Assembly (NCBI GenBank): GCA_016866675.1
Contig: VGLO01000003.1
Location: 1 to 32,552 of the forward strand
DNA length: 32,552 bases
DNA from: Candidatus Staskawiczbacteria bacterium
GTDB taxonomy: Bacteria > Patescibacteriota > Minisyncoccia > Minisyncoccales > Staskawiczbacteraceae
Direction of reading: 5' to 3'
The translations under genes were made by a program, and so were the position numbers. The notes under the pieces were generated by a model that did not search any database, was not told the origin of the DNA, and saw only the letters and a list, made by a program, of their open reading frames with translations. This document shows positions 1 to 7,439 of this stretch, piece by piece (positions within the stretch are counted from its first letter, which is position 1; each line of letters begins with the position of its first letter).

Positions 1-1
1 A

Positions 2-358
2 TCCGATTTAGCCGTAAAAAAAATAACAGCACAAAATAAAAAGGCAGATTTATTAGTTATTCACGATGACATTGATTTGCCTCTAGGAAAAATTAAAGTT
101 GTAAAAAACAGAGGTTCAGCTGGCCACAAAGGCGTAGAATCAATTATTAAGGCTGTGGGAAATAAAAATTTGGCAAGAATAAGAGTTGGTATTGCTCCCT
201 TAAAAGGAAAAGCAAAAGCTCCTGAAAATTTTGTTATTAAAAAATTTTCAGAAGAAGAACAAAAAATAATTAACAAAACGGTTAAAAAAATATCGGATGC
301 CCTTGAATTATATATGGAAGAAGGCTTGGAAAAAGTTATGAATGAATACAATAAATAA
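2..358 (+). CDS. pth: Peptidyl-tRNA hydrolase, 5'-truncated by the window edge
   Basis: Peptidyl-tRNA hydrolase releases tRNA from prematurely dropped peptidyl-tRNA in the cytoplasm. The frame is open from base 2, upstream of the TTG that the ORF track uses as a start. It reads through VIHDDIDLPLGKIKV and RGSAGHKGVESI, which match the conserved Pth segments with the catalytic-site Asp and the GGxxGHNGxxSI-like loop. The N-terminal part carrying the catalytic His lies outside the window. The C-terminal part FSEEEQKIINKTVKKISDALELY fits the family's terminal helix. The gene overlaps the start of mfd by 17 bases, so the two are probably co-transcribed. The family call is secure; only completeness is unknown. 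Confidence 0.93.
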   Translation, partial: SDLAVKKITAQNKKADLLVIHDDIDLPLGKIKVVKNRGSAGHKGVESIIKAVGNKNLARIRVGIAPLKGKAKAPENFVIKKFSEEEQKIINKTVKKISDALELYMEEGLEKVMNEYNK

Positions 359-2291
359 GATAAATCAGTTATTAGTAGTTTCAATCACCCCCTATTTTTT
401 AGAAAAGGAGGTTTTTTGGTTTCAGGCAAATTTAGAAGAAATTTTAAAGTCAGCTAAAACACAACAATTTTTCCAAGACAATACGGTTTTTTTAAAAACT
501 GGTTTAACTTATAATATTTCTGAATTACTAAGAAAGTTTGATGAGCTAGGATACGAAAGAGTGTTTTCTGTGCAAGACCCCGGAGAATTTTCTCAAAGAG
601 GAGGTGTAATTGATATATTCCCAATAAATATGTTGCAAGCCGTGCAATTGGATTTTTTGGGAAATAAAGTTGAGAATATTTCTCTTCTTAATATAAAAAT
701 TAATAACGAAAAAAAGTCAAAAGATGTTTTACTTAAAAGGTTAAAATCTCAAGAACTATTTTCTGATTTAAAAAATATTGAAGTCGGGAACTATTTAGTG
801 CACTTGGATCATGGAGTCGGAAAGTTTACTGGAAAAGAAGAGTTAAATAACCAAGATTACTATGTCTTAGAATATGCAAAGGGAGACAAATTATTTGTGC
901 CCGTTGGCTTAGAAAGAAAACTCTCAAATTATGTTGGCTTTTCTGACCCAATTGTTTCAAGGCTAGGATCTGAATTATGGCAAAAAACAAAAAGAAAAGT
1001 GAAAGAAGATGTTGAAAAATTAGCCAAAGATCTTTTAGATCTTTACTCAAAGAAAGAAATCACCATAAAAAAACCTTACGAAACTGATTTGAGCATGCAA
1101 AAGGATCTTGAACAAAGCTTTCCTTTCCAAGAGACTCCCGACCAACTACAAGCCATTGAAGATATAAAAAAAGATCTTCAGCAAGAAAAACCAATGGACA
1201 GGATTGTTTGCGGAGACGTAGGATTTGGTAAAACAGAAATTGCAATTAGAGCCTCTTTTTTGGCTTCATTAAACGGCTATCAAACTGCCATAATATGCCC
1301 TACGACAATTCTAGCTAACCAACATTACAATAACTTTAAAAAGCGTCTTGAAAATTTTCCCGTAAAAGTGGCTATTATTTCAAGACTGAGCACTAAAAAA
1401 GAACAGCGCGAAATTTTAAGACAAATTTCAGAAGGAAAAATTGATATTTTAATTGGGACTCATAGAATCTTATCTTCTGATGTTGAATTTAAAAAATTAC
1501 AGCTTTTGGTTATTGATGATGAACAAAGGTTTGGTGTAAAACAAAAAGAAAAGCTAAGACAAAAAAATCCGGCTTTAGATATTTTGAGTTTATCGGCCAC
1601 TCCAATTCCAAGAACAATTTATTTAGCTCTCTCTTCTTTTAAAAATATTAGTTTAATGCAAACTCCCCCGCAAGGCAGAAGCGCCATTGAAACTCATATT
1701 CTGCCATACAATGAAAATAAAATTAAAGAAGCTATTGAATCTGAATTAAAACGAGAAGGGCAAGTTTACTTTTTGCACAACAGAGTACAAACAATTGAAA
1801 CAACAAAAAAAGATTTGCAAAAACTTTTACCCGAGTCCAAAATTGCTACAATTCACGGAAGAATGAATGAAAAACAAATAGTAAGCATAATGAAGGACTT
1901 TGCAGAAAAGAAAAATAATATTTTAGTAGCTACTACTATTATTGAAAGTGGAATTGATTTAGCAAATGTAAATACCATTATAGTAGAAGATGCCTCTAGA
2001 CTAGGTCTTTCTCAGGCTTATCAAATACGTGGGCGTGTAGGCAGGTCTCATATTAAAAGTTTTGCTTATTTGTTTTACCCAAAGAAAATACCTCCTTTGG
2101 CTAAAGAAAGATTAAAAGCACTAGAGCAAGCAAAAGAACTGGGTGCAGGATATCAAATTGCTCTGCGCGACATGGAAATAAGAGGAGCTGGAAACATTTT
2201 AGGTAAAGAACAATCTGGCTCAATTAATAAAATAGGATTAAATCTCTATTGCCAAATGCTAGCTGATGCAGTTGAGAAAATGCGATCATAA
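342..2291 (+). CDS. mfd: Short Mfd-type transcription-repair coupling translocase
   Basis: Mfd is a dsDNA translocase that removes stalled RNA polymerase and recruits UvrA. At 649 aa this protein is little over half the usual length of about 1150 aa. It begins with only a fragment of the UvrB-like region (GEFSQRGGVIDIFPIN). An RNA-polymerase-interaction (CarD-like) domain follows near residues 147-205 (YLVHLDHGVGKFTG...KLFVPV). The two RecA-like motor domains have Walker A GDVGFGKTE near 290, a DEAD-box-type DDEQRFGV near 395, SATPIPRT, and a TRG-like tail (MEIRGAGNILGKEQSG). The RNA-polymerase-binding domain distinguishes it from RecG. The UvrA-binding homology module and the C-terminal autoinhibitory D7 domain are absent. 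The start overlaps pth and has no clear Shine-Dalgarno sequence. Confidence 0.88.
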   Translation: MNTINKINQLLVVSITPYFLEKEVFWFQANLEEILKSAKTQQFFQDNTVFLKTGLTYNISELLRKFDELGYERVFSVQDPGEFSQRGGVIDIFPINMLQAVQLDFLGNKVENISLLNIKINNEKKSKDVLLKRLKSQELFSDLKNIEVGNYLVHLDHGVGKFTGKEELNNQDYYVLEYAKGDKLFVPVGLERKLSNYVGFSDPIVSRLGSELWQKTKRKVKEDVEKLAKDLLDLYSKKEITIKKPYETDLSMQKDLEQSFPFQETPDQLQAIEDIKKDLQQEKPMDRIVCGDVGFGKTEIAIRASFLASLNGYQTAIICPTTILANQHYNNFKKRLENFPVKVAIISRLSTKKEQREILRQISEGKIDILIGTHRILSSDVEFKKLQLLVIDDEQRFGVKQKEKLRQKNPALDILSLSATPIPRTIYLALSSFKNISLMQTPPQGRSAIETHILPYNENKIKEAIESELKREGQVYFLHNRVQTIETTKKDLQKLLPESKIATIHGRMNEKQIVSIMKDFAEKKNNILVATTIIESGIDLANVNTIIVEDASRLGLSQAYQIRGRVGRSHIKSFAYLFYPKKIPPLAKERLKALEQAKELGAGYQIALRDMEIRGAGNILGKEQSGSINKIGLNLYCQMLADAVEKMRS

Positions 2292-2297
2292 TAAATA

Positions 2298-2306
2298 TGG
2301 TATAGT
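2298..2306 (+). promoter_or_regulatory. Extended -10 promoter giving a leaderless dprA start
   Basis: TGG-TATAGT is an extended -10 hexamer ending six bases before the dprA ATG at 2313. Transcription would therefore begin at or next to the start codon, and no Shine-Dalgarno sequence is present. The same geometry recurs before glyS and approximately before tatD and metG. This is inferred from sequence only. Confidence 0.5.
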
Positions 2307-2312
2307 TTACAA

Positions 2313-3176
2313 ATGAAAGATATTAAAATTGTAAAAATTGAGAGTGAAAGTTATCCAGAATCTCTGAAAAAAATATCTGATGCGCCAAAAGTTTTATATT
2401 ATAAGGGAATCCTGCCAAGTAAAGATGAAAAAATAATAGCAGTTGTTGGCACAAGACGACCCTCGCCCTACGGACAACAGGCAACTATTCAAATTGCAGG
2501 AGAATTGACTAATGAAAATATTACCATTATTTCTGGTATGGCACCCGGTATTGATACATTTGCCCACAAAATTTGCGTTGAGAAACAAAAAAGAACAATT
2601 GCTGTACTAGGCACAGGACTAGATGAAAAAAGTATTTACCCACAACAAAATTTAGAATTATCAAGAAAAATTATTGAAACTGGTGGATGCTTAATTTCAG
2701 AACTCAAAGAAGGTACACATGGCTCAAAATTTACTTTCCCTAGAAGGAATCGTATAGTTTCTGCTTTGTCAGCGGGAGTATTGGTGGTTGAGGCAAAAGA
2801 AAAGTCTGGGTCATTAATTACTGCTAACTATGCAAAAAAACAGAATAAAAAATTGTTTGCGATTCCAGGTCCAATATTTTCTTTAAATTCAGCAGGACCA
2901 AACAGACTTATTAAAGAAGGTGCAAAAATAGTACAAGGCCCAAAAGATATATTAAATGAGTTAAATCTGGTACAATCAAAAAAACAAAAAGAAATATTTG
3001 GAGAAACTAGTGAGGAAAATTTAATTTTGAAAGCATTGAAAGAAGAGGCATTGTATATTGATAAGATAATAGAGAAAACAAACTTGGGGGCTTCGACCGT
3101 CGCCACCTCGCTTGCCTTATTGGAGATATCAGGTAAGATACGGCACTTAGGAGGCAACACATATTCATTAAATTAA
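2313..3176 (+). CDS. dprA: DNA-processing protein DprA
   Basis: DprA (Smf) binds incoming single-stranded DNA and loads RecA during natural transformation. This 287-aa protein has the Rossmann-like core with GTRRPSPYG (near 47-55), SGMAPGIDTFAH (near 75-86) and FPRRNRIVSALSAGVLVVEA. A C-terminal winged-helix segment (ENLILKALKEEALYIDKIIEKTNLGASTVATSLALLEISGKI) matches the DprA WH domain. The order fits the family well. It lies 21 bases after mfd and just before topA, a neighbour pair often seen in small-genome bacteria. The ATG is preceded by an extended -10 box and no Shine-Dalgarno site, suggesting a leaderless transcript. DprA in a reduced genome is consistent with DNA uptake. Confidence 0.95.
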   Translation: MKDIKIVKIESESYPESLKKISDAPKVLYYKGILPSKDEKIIAVVGTRRPSPYGQQATIQIAGELTNENITIISGMAPGIDTFAHKICVEKQKRTIAVLGTGLDEKSIYPQQNLELSRKIIETGGCLISELKEGTHGSKFTFPRRNRIVSALSAGVLVVEAKEKSGSLITANYAKKQNKKLFAIPGPIFSLNSAGPNRLIKEGAKIVQGPKDILNELNLVQSKKQKEIFGETSEENLILKALKEEALYIDKIIEKTNLGASTVATSLALLEISGKIRHLGGNTYSLN

Positions 3177-3183
3177 AAAATAA

Positions 3184-5256
3184 ATGGAATTAGTAATAGT
3201 TGAGTCGCCAACAAAGGCAAAAACAATTCAAAAGTTTTTAGGCAAAAAGTATAAAATTTTGTCGTCTTTTGGACACGTTCGAGATTTGCCAAAGTCAGAG
3301 CTTGGTGTTGATGTTGAAAAAGATTTTGAGCCAAAGTATATAATTCCAACAAAGGCTAGAAAAAATGTGACATTACTAAAAAAGGAAGCTGCAAAAGCAG
3401 ATGAAGTCATATTGGCTACCGACGAAGACCGTGAAGGAGAAGCAATTTCGTGGCATTTGGAAGAGGCTTTAAAGCTAAAAAATCCAAAAAGAATTGTTTT
3501 TCACGAAATTACAGAAGATGCTATTAAAGAGGCTTTAGAAAACCCAAGAAAAATTGATAAAAGATTGGTTGATGCCCAACAAGCAAGAAGAATTTTAGAC
3601 AGAATTGTCGGATACAAGTTATCTCCTTTTTTGTGGAAAAAAATATCTAGAGGACTTTCTGCTGGAAGAGTTCAATCAATTGCGGTACGACTTGTGGTTG
3701 AAAAAGAAAGGGAAATTGAAAAATTCAAACCAGTTGAGTACTGGAGCGTTGAAGCTATATTAAATAAGTCTGGAATTGATTTTTCTGCATTTCTTTCAAA
3801 GGTTAACGGAAAATCAATTGATAAATTAGAAATAAAAAATAAAGAAGAGGCTAATAAAATTCTGAATGAATTAAAAGGTTCAGAGTATAAAGTTGAGAGT
3901 GTAGAAAAAAAAGAAACCAAAAGAAACCCCCTATCACCTTTTACTACAAGTACATTACAGCAAACTTCAGCAAACAAACTTGGATATTCTTCAAAATACA
4001 CAATGTCTTTGGCTCAAAAACTTTATGAAGAAGGACATATTACGTATCACAGAACAGACTCGCTAAATCTTTCTCAACTATCTCTTAATTCAGCTCAAAA
4101 ATTTATAGAAGAATCATTTGGAAAAAATTATTATAACTTCAGAAAATTTAAAGCAAAAAGCGGAGCTCAAGAAGCTCATGAAGCAATTAGACCAACTTTT
4201 GCCAATAAAACACCTGAATCTCTAAAGGGAGAATTAGATGGCCCAAAATATAAACTTTACACATTAATATGGCAAAGATTTATAGCTTGTCAGATGAGTC
4301 CTGCCCTATTTGATTCTACTTCAGTTGATATTTTGGCAAATCAATATACATTTTCAGCAAATGGCCAAGTCTTAAAATTTGATGGTTTTTTAAAAGTTTA
4401 TCCAATGAAATTTTCAGAGAATGATATGCCAAAATTGGAAGAAAAGGAATTACTAAGTTTGGTAAAGATAGATCCGTTGCAACATTTTACAGAGCCACCA
4501 GCTAGATACAACGAAGCCTCATTAATTAAGGCTTTAGAAAAACATGGCATTGGAAGACCATCGACTTATGCTCCAACGCTATCTACAGTACAAGAAAGAA
4601 ACTATATTTCAAAAAACGAGCAAAAAAGATTCATTCCTTCAGAAATGGGTATTATGGTAAACGATATGTTGGTTGAAAACTTCCCTCAAATAGTAGATAT
4701 TGATTTTACAGCCAAAATGGAAAAAGAACTAGATGAAATAGCTGAAGGAAAGGACACATGGAAAAAAACTATTAAAGACTTTTATGAGCCGTTCTCAAAA
4801 AATTTACAGGAAAAATATGATGATGTTAAAAAAGAAAATACAGACATAAAAACTGATAAAGTTTGCCCTAAATGCTCAAAGCCCATGGTAGAAAAATTGG
4901 GTAGATTTGGTAGATTTTACGCTTGTACTGGATTTCCAGATTGCAAACATACAGAGTCATTAGTTAAAGACGGCCCGGGAAACCAAATAATAAAACTAGA
5001 TATTATTTGCCCTAAATGTAAACAGGGCAATATGGTTGCCAAAAAAACTAAAAGAGGGAAAATTTTCTATGGGTGCGATAAATACCCTGCATGCGACATG
5101 GCAACATGGGATAAACCCATAAACGAATTCTGTCCAACGTGCAACTCAATCTTAGTAGAAAATAAAAAGGGGCAAGTTAAGTGCTCCAATAAGGAGTGTA
5201 ATCATAAGAGAGAACAGTCTAATGCAGACTCAAATTCAAAAGCTAATAAAGAGTAG
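3184..5256 (+). CDS. topA: DNA topoisomerase I (type IA)
   Basis: Type IA topoisomerase relaxes negative supercoils through a transient 5'-phosphotyrosine link. The 690-aa protein starts with a TOPRIM domain (LVIVESPTKAKTIQKFLG; ATDEDREGEAISWHL). The catalytic Tyr is about residue 288 in HITYHRTDSLNLS. HGIGRPSTYAPTLSTVQERNYI marks the C-terminal core. Three cysteine zinc-ribbon modules follow: CPKCSKPM...CTGFPDC, CPKCKQGN...CDKYPAC and CPTCNSIL...CSNKEC. The length is close to that of standard bacterial TopA with a zinc tail. It sits seven bases after dprA and overlaps the start of relA by 35 bases, indicating one operon. Confidence 0.97.
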   Translation: MELVIVESPTKAKTIQKFLGKKYKILSSFGHVRDLPKSELGVDVEKDFEPKYIIPTKARKNVTLLKKEAAKADEVILATDEDREGEAISWHLEEALKLKNPKRIVFHEITEDAIKEALENPRKIDKRLVDAQQARRILDRIVGYKLSPFLWKKISRGLSAGRVQSIAVRLVVEKEREIEKFKPVEYWSVEAILNKSGIDFSAFLSKVNGKSIDKLEIKNKEEANKILNELKGSEYKVESVEKKETKRNPLSPFTTSTLQQTSANKLGYSSKYTMSLAQKLYEEGHITYHRTDSLNLSQLSLNSAQKFIEESFGKNYYNFRKFKAKSGAQEAHEAIRPTFANKTPESLKGELDGPKYKLYTLIWQRFIACQMSPALFDSTSVDILANQYTFSANGQVLKFDGFLKVYPMKFSENDMPKLEEKELLSLVKIDPLQHFTEPPARYNEASLIKALEKHGIGRPSTYAPTLSTVQERNYISKNEQKRFIPSEMGIMVNDMLVENFPQIVDIDFTAKMEKELDEIAEGKDTWKKTIKDFYEPFSKNLQEKYDDVKKENTDIKTDKVCPKCSKPMVEKLGRFGRFYACTGFPDCKHTESLVKDGPGNQIIKLDIICPKCKQGNMVAKKTKRGKIFYGCDKYPACDMATWDKPINEFCPTCNSILVENKKGQVKCSNKECNHKREQSNADSNSKANKE

Positions 5257-6952
5257 TAAAAATTCCGATAAAGTAAGAGAGGCTTTTGAATTTGCAAAAG
5301 AGATTTACAAAGACAGGAAATGGCTTTCTGGAAAAGACTTATACATTGACCATGTATTGAGAATGGCAATTACTCTAAAAGAGCTGGGCATTGATGAGAC
5401 GACTATCATGGCCAGTTTTTTGTATGGCGTAGCTGACACATCCTTATTTTCTCCTCAAGAAATAAATACAGAAGAAATTGAAAAAAAGTTTGGCAAAGAA
5501 GTAGCTTATCTTGTGAAAAAATCCTCCGACCTTAATAAAACTTACTACTCCTTTAACATTAGCCGTGGCAAGTACGACAAATTTGGAAAAGAAAAAATGG
5601 AAAACATTAAGAATATGTTTTTTGCTATGGCCAAAGATTTGAGAGTTGTTCTTCTTAAGATAGCCTCAAGGCTTGATGGTTTAAAAAGAATAGAATTTAT
5701 TTCAGATGAAACCAGAAGGCTTTACTCTATAGAAACTCTTTACATATTTGTGCCTATTGCCAATCGGCTAGGACTAGGAGAGATAAAAACCCAATTAGAA
5801 GACTTAGCCTTTGCCAATATTTACCCAGAAGATTTTAAGTGGATAGAAGAAAATATCAAAGAAAAGTACGAGGAGCGTAAAAAGTACTTGGAGAATTTTA
5901 TGCCAAAGCTAAGAAAGCTCTTAAAAAAAGAAGGGATATCTTTTCTAGATATTGGATATAGAGCTAAATCATACTGGAGCACATACCAAAAACTTCAACG
6001 CCACCAAATGGATTTTGAAAAGATATACGACTTGGTTGCCTTAAGAATAGTTGTTAAAGATATATTTTCTTGTTATAAACTGCTTGGCATTATTCATAAA
6101 AACTTTCAGCCAATGTCAGGGCAAATACAAGACTATATTGCAAAGCCCAAAGAAAACGGCTACAAATCACTCCACACAACTGTTTTTCTTGATGAAAATG
6201 AAATTTCTGAAATACAAATTAAAACAGATCAGATGCATAAAGATGCAGAACACGGAATTTGTGCTCACTGGGCATACAAGGAAAAAATAAACCTTCATAA
6301 AGAAGAAGAAAATTTAAAATTTGCGAAGGAGCTTCCTGAATTTTGGAAAAGTTTTAAAATTGATTTTTTCGACAATAAAGTTTTCACTTTTACTCCAAAA
6401 GGAGATGTAATTGTTTTACCAAAAGGGTCAACCTCTGTTGATTTTGCTTATGCAATACATTCTGAAGTTGGAAATCATTGCGAAGGAGCAAAAATAGATG
6501 GAAAAATTATCCCCCTATCTCGCCCATTAAGCAATGGAGATATTGTTGAAATAATTACCAGCAAGAAGAAACAACCGTCTTTAGATTGGTTAAAATTTGT
6601 AAAAACCAGCTTTGCAAAGTCTCATATCAATAAAATTATTTCTGCTACATTTTCACCAATTTTTTCTGTGCCAACTTTTATCGGAAAAAAAATCATTGGC
6701 ATTGTTAAAAAACCTCATAAAGAAGTAAAACCACAAAAAAAGTTAAAAACTACTGAAGTCTATATTGGCAAGCAAAAAGGCATATCATATAGCTTGGCAA
6801 AATGCTGTCTTCCAAAAGCCGGAGATAATATAAATGCTTACATAGGAAAATCTGGATCAGCTGTTTTACATAGCACTTCATGTAAAAATTTTAAAGAAGT
6901 ATCTAAAAAATTTCCCGAAAAAATAGTTGGTGCCACTTGGCATGAGAGCTAA
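5222..6952 (+). CDS. relA: RelA/SpoT-family (p)ppGpp synthetase with degenerate hydrolase domain
   Basis: Long RelA/SpoT homologues make and degrade the alarmone (p)ppGpp. The N-terminal HD hydrolase domain is recognisable (YIDHVLRMA, FGKEVAYLV) but its catalytic signature is lost: the usual HDxxED is replaced by YGVADT at residues 68-73, and the LADRLHNM segment reads IASRLDGL. The synthetase domain looks intact (YRAKSYWSTYQKLQ, YDLVALRIVV, DYIAKPKENGYKSLHT, EIQIKTDQMH, HWAYKE). A TGS domain follows (VFTFTPKGDVIVLPKGSTSVDFAYAIHSEVG), then a conserved-cysteine segment (AKCCLPKAGD...SCKNF). It ends there at 576 aa, without the ACT/RRM domain. The expected activity is synthesis only. The start lies 35 bases inside topA. 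Confidence 0.92.
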   Translation: MQTQIQKLIKSSKNSDKVREAFEFAKEIYKDRKWLSGKDLYIDHVLRMAITLKELGIDETTIMASFLYGVADTSLFSPQEINTEEIEKKFGKEVAYLVKKSSDLNKTYYSFNISRGKYDKFGKEKMENIKNMFFAMAKDLRVVLLKIASRLDGLKRIEFISDETRRLYSIETLYIFVPIANRLGLGEIKTQLEDLAFANIYPEDFKWIEENIKEKYEERKKYLENFMPKLRKLLKKEGISFLDIGYRAKSYWSTYQKLQRHQMDFEKIYDLVALRIVVKDIFSCYKLLGIIHKNFQPMSGQIQDYIAKPKENGYKSLHTTVFLDENEISEIQIKTDQMHKDAEHGICAHWAYKEKINLHKEEENLKFAKELPEFWKSFKIDFFDNKVFTFTPKGDVIVLPKGSTSVDFAYAIHSEVGNHCEGAKIDGKIIPLSRPLSNGDIVEIITSKKKQPSLDWLKFVKTSFAKSHINKIISATFSPIFSVPTFIGKKIIGIVKKPHKEVKPQKKLKTTEVYIGKQKGISYSLAKCCLPKAGDNINAYIGKSGSAVLHSTSCKNFKEVSKKFPEKIVGATWHES

Positions 6953-6965
6953 AATGTGGTAAATT
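6937..6965 (+). promoter_or_regulatory. Promoter for the GIY-YIG / tRNA-Leu transcript
   Basis: TTGGCA (6937-6942) and TAAATT (6960-6965) are separated by exactly 17 bases, with TGG immediately before the -10 (an extended -10). The -35 box lies in the last codons of relA. Transcription would start near 6972 and cover the tRNA fragment, the GIY-YIG gene and the intact tRNA-Leu up to the terminator at 7405-7436. It may originally have been the tRNA-Leu promoter. Confidence 0.5.
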
Positions 6966-6970
6966 ATTGT
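6951..6970 (+). repeat. 20-bp inverted repeat, left copy, containing the -10 region
   Basis: AAAATGTGGTAAATTATTGT is identical, in inverted orientation, to bases 8098-8117. Both copies contain the extended -10 of a promoter that reads inward. Together they bound the block with the tRNA fragment, GIY-YIG gene, tRNA-Leu, terminator and 2H-like gene. Confidence 0.8.
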
Positions 6971-6990
6971 ATTGAAACATGTAATATAAA

Positions 6991-7037
6991 CCTGCCCGGG
7001 TGGCGGACCTGCCTGCCGGCAGGCAGGATTGGCAGAC
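6991..7037 (+). pseudogene. Truncated tRNA-Leu 5' copy split by a palindrome
   Basis: Bases 6991-7007 (cctgcccgggtggcgga) and 7028-7037 (attggcagac) repeat exactly the 5' flank and first 25 bases of the intact tRNA-Leu at 7292. They cover the acceptor strand and most of the D arm. The 20-bp palindrome at 7008-7027 separates them at one point. After 7037 the match to the tRNA ends. The fragment cannot fold as a tRNA. It lies immediately before the GIY-YIG gene, so that gene sits between a partial and an intact copy of the same tRNA. Confidence 0.85.
7008..7027. repeat. Perfect 20-bp GC-rich palindrome inserted in the tRNA fragment
   Basis: CCTGCCTGCCGGCAGGCAGG is its own reverse complement. 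Removing it rejoins the tRNA-Leu 5' sequence exactly (GCGGA/ATTGG), so it looks like an insertion. It is 80% G+C in an AT-rich genome. From memory, translations of this motif (CLPAGR) are common in CPR hypothetical ORFs, which would make it a dispersed element; only this perfect copy is in the window. Confidence 0.8.
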
Positions 7038-7045
7038 CCATAATT

Positions 7046-7285
7046 ATGAACTATTATGTTTATGCCCTAAAAAGCATTAGTAGAAACTATATTTATGTAG
7101 GAATAACTAATAATTTAGAAAGAAGGATTAGACAGCATAAAAATGGAAAAGAAGCTACAACTAATCCATATCGCCCATTTGAAATAATTTTAACAGAAAC
7201 CTATAATACGAGATTAGAAGCCAGACAAAGAGAAAAGAAGTTAAAATCTGGTTACGGAAAAGAATATTTAAAAAAACTTGTATAG
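7046..7285 (+). CDS. Small GIY-YIG nuclease-domain protein (UPF0213-like)
   Basis: GIY-YIG domains cut DNA using Tyr, Arg and Glu residues. This 79-aa protein is a stand-alone domain of the COG2827/UPF0213 type: YYVYALKS stands for GIY, YIYVGITNNLERRIRQH contains the YIG equivalent and the catalytic Arg, and ARQREKKLKSGYGKEYLKKL contains the catalytic Glu. The ATG at 7046 is chosen because the longer ORF from 6956 translates the tRNA fragment and palindrome (PGWRTCLPAGRIG). The gene lies between a truncated tRNA-Leu copy and the intact tRNA-Leu, six bases away. Small GIY-YIG genes are frequent in CPR genomes. Whether this one is a mobile endonuclease or a repair nuclease cannot be told from sequence. 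Confidence 0.88.
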   Translation: MNYYVYALKSISRNYIYVGITNNLERRIRQHKNGKEATTNPYRPFEIILTETYNTRLEARQREKKLKSGYGKEYLKKLV

Positions 7286-7291
7286 AATCCT

Positions 7292-7378
7292 GCCCGGGTG
7301 GCGGAATTGGCAGACGCACGGGACTCAAAATCCCGCGATCGCAAGGTCATGTGGGTTCAACTCCCACCCCGGGCACCA
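7292..7378 (+). tRNA. tRNA-Leu (anticodon CAA)
   Basis: The acceptor stem GCCCGGG pairs with CCCGGGC and is followed by an encoded CCA end (ACCA). The anticodon stem CGGGA/TCCCG encloses the loop CTCAAAA, giving anticodon CAA (reads UUG). A long type II variable arm (GATC-GCAA-GGTC) and a T arm GTGGG-TTCAACT-CCCAC complete a leucine tRNA of 87 nt. It lies directly after the GIY-YIG gene and before a strong terminator, and its first 25 bases are duplicated at 6991-7037. Confidence 0.96.
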
Positions 7379-7404
7379 GAATAGAACTTAACACAAGAAA
7401 ATAA

Positions 7405-7436
7405 AAAAAGCTCCGAGCAAAATCGGAGCTTTTTGG
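7405..7436. terminator. Bidirectional intrinsic terminator
   Basis: AGCTCCGA-gcaaaa-TCGGAGCT is a perfect 8-bp stem with a 6-nt loop, flanked by an A-run on the left and a T-run on the right. It can end the rightward tRNA-Leu transcript and the leftward 2H-like gene, which stops at 7440. Confidence 0.92.
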
Positions 7437-7439
7437 TTT

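Noticed and set aside
6956-7045. N-terminal 30-codon extension of the GIY-YIG ORF
   Set aside because: It translates the tRNA fragment and palindrome; the GIY-YIG domain begins at the 7046 ATG.
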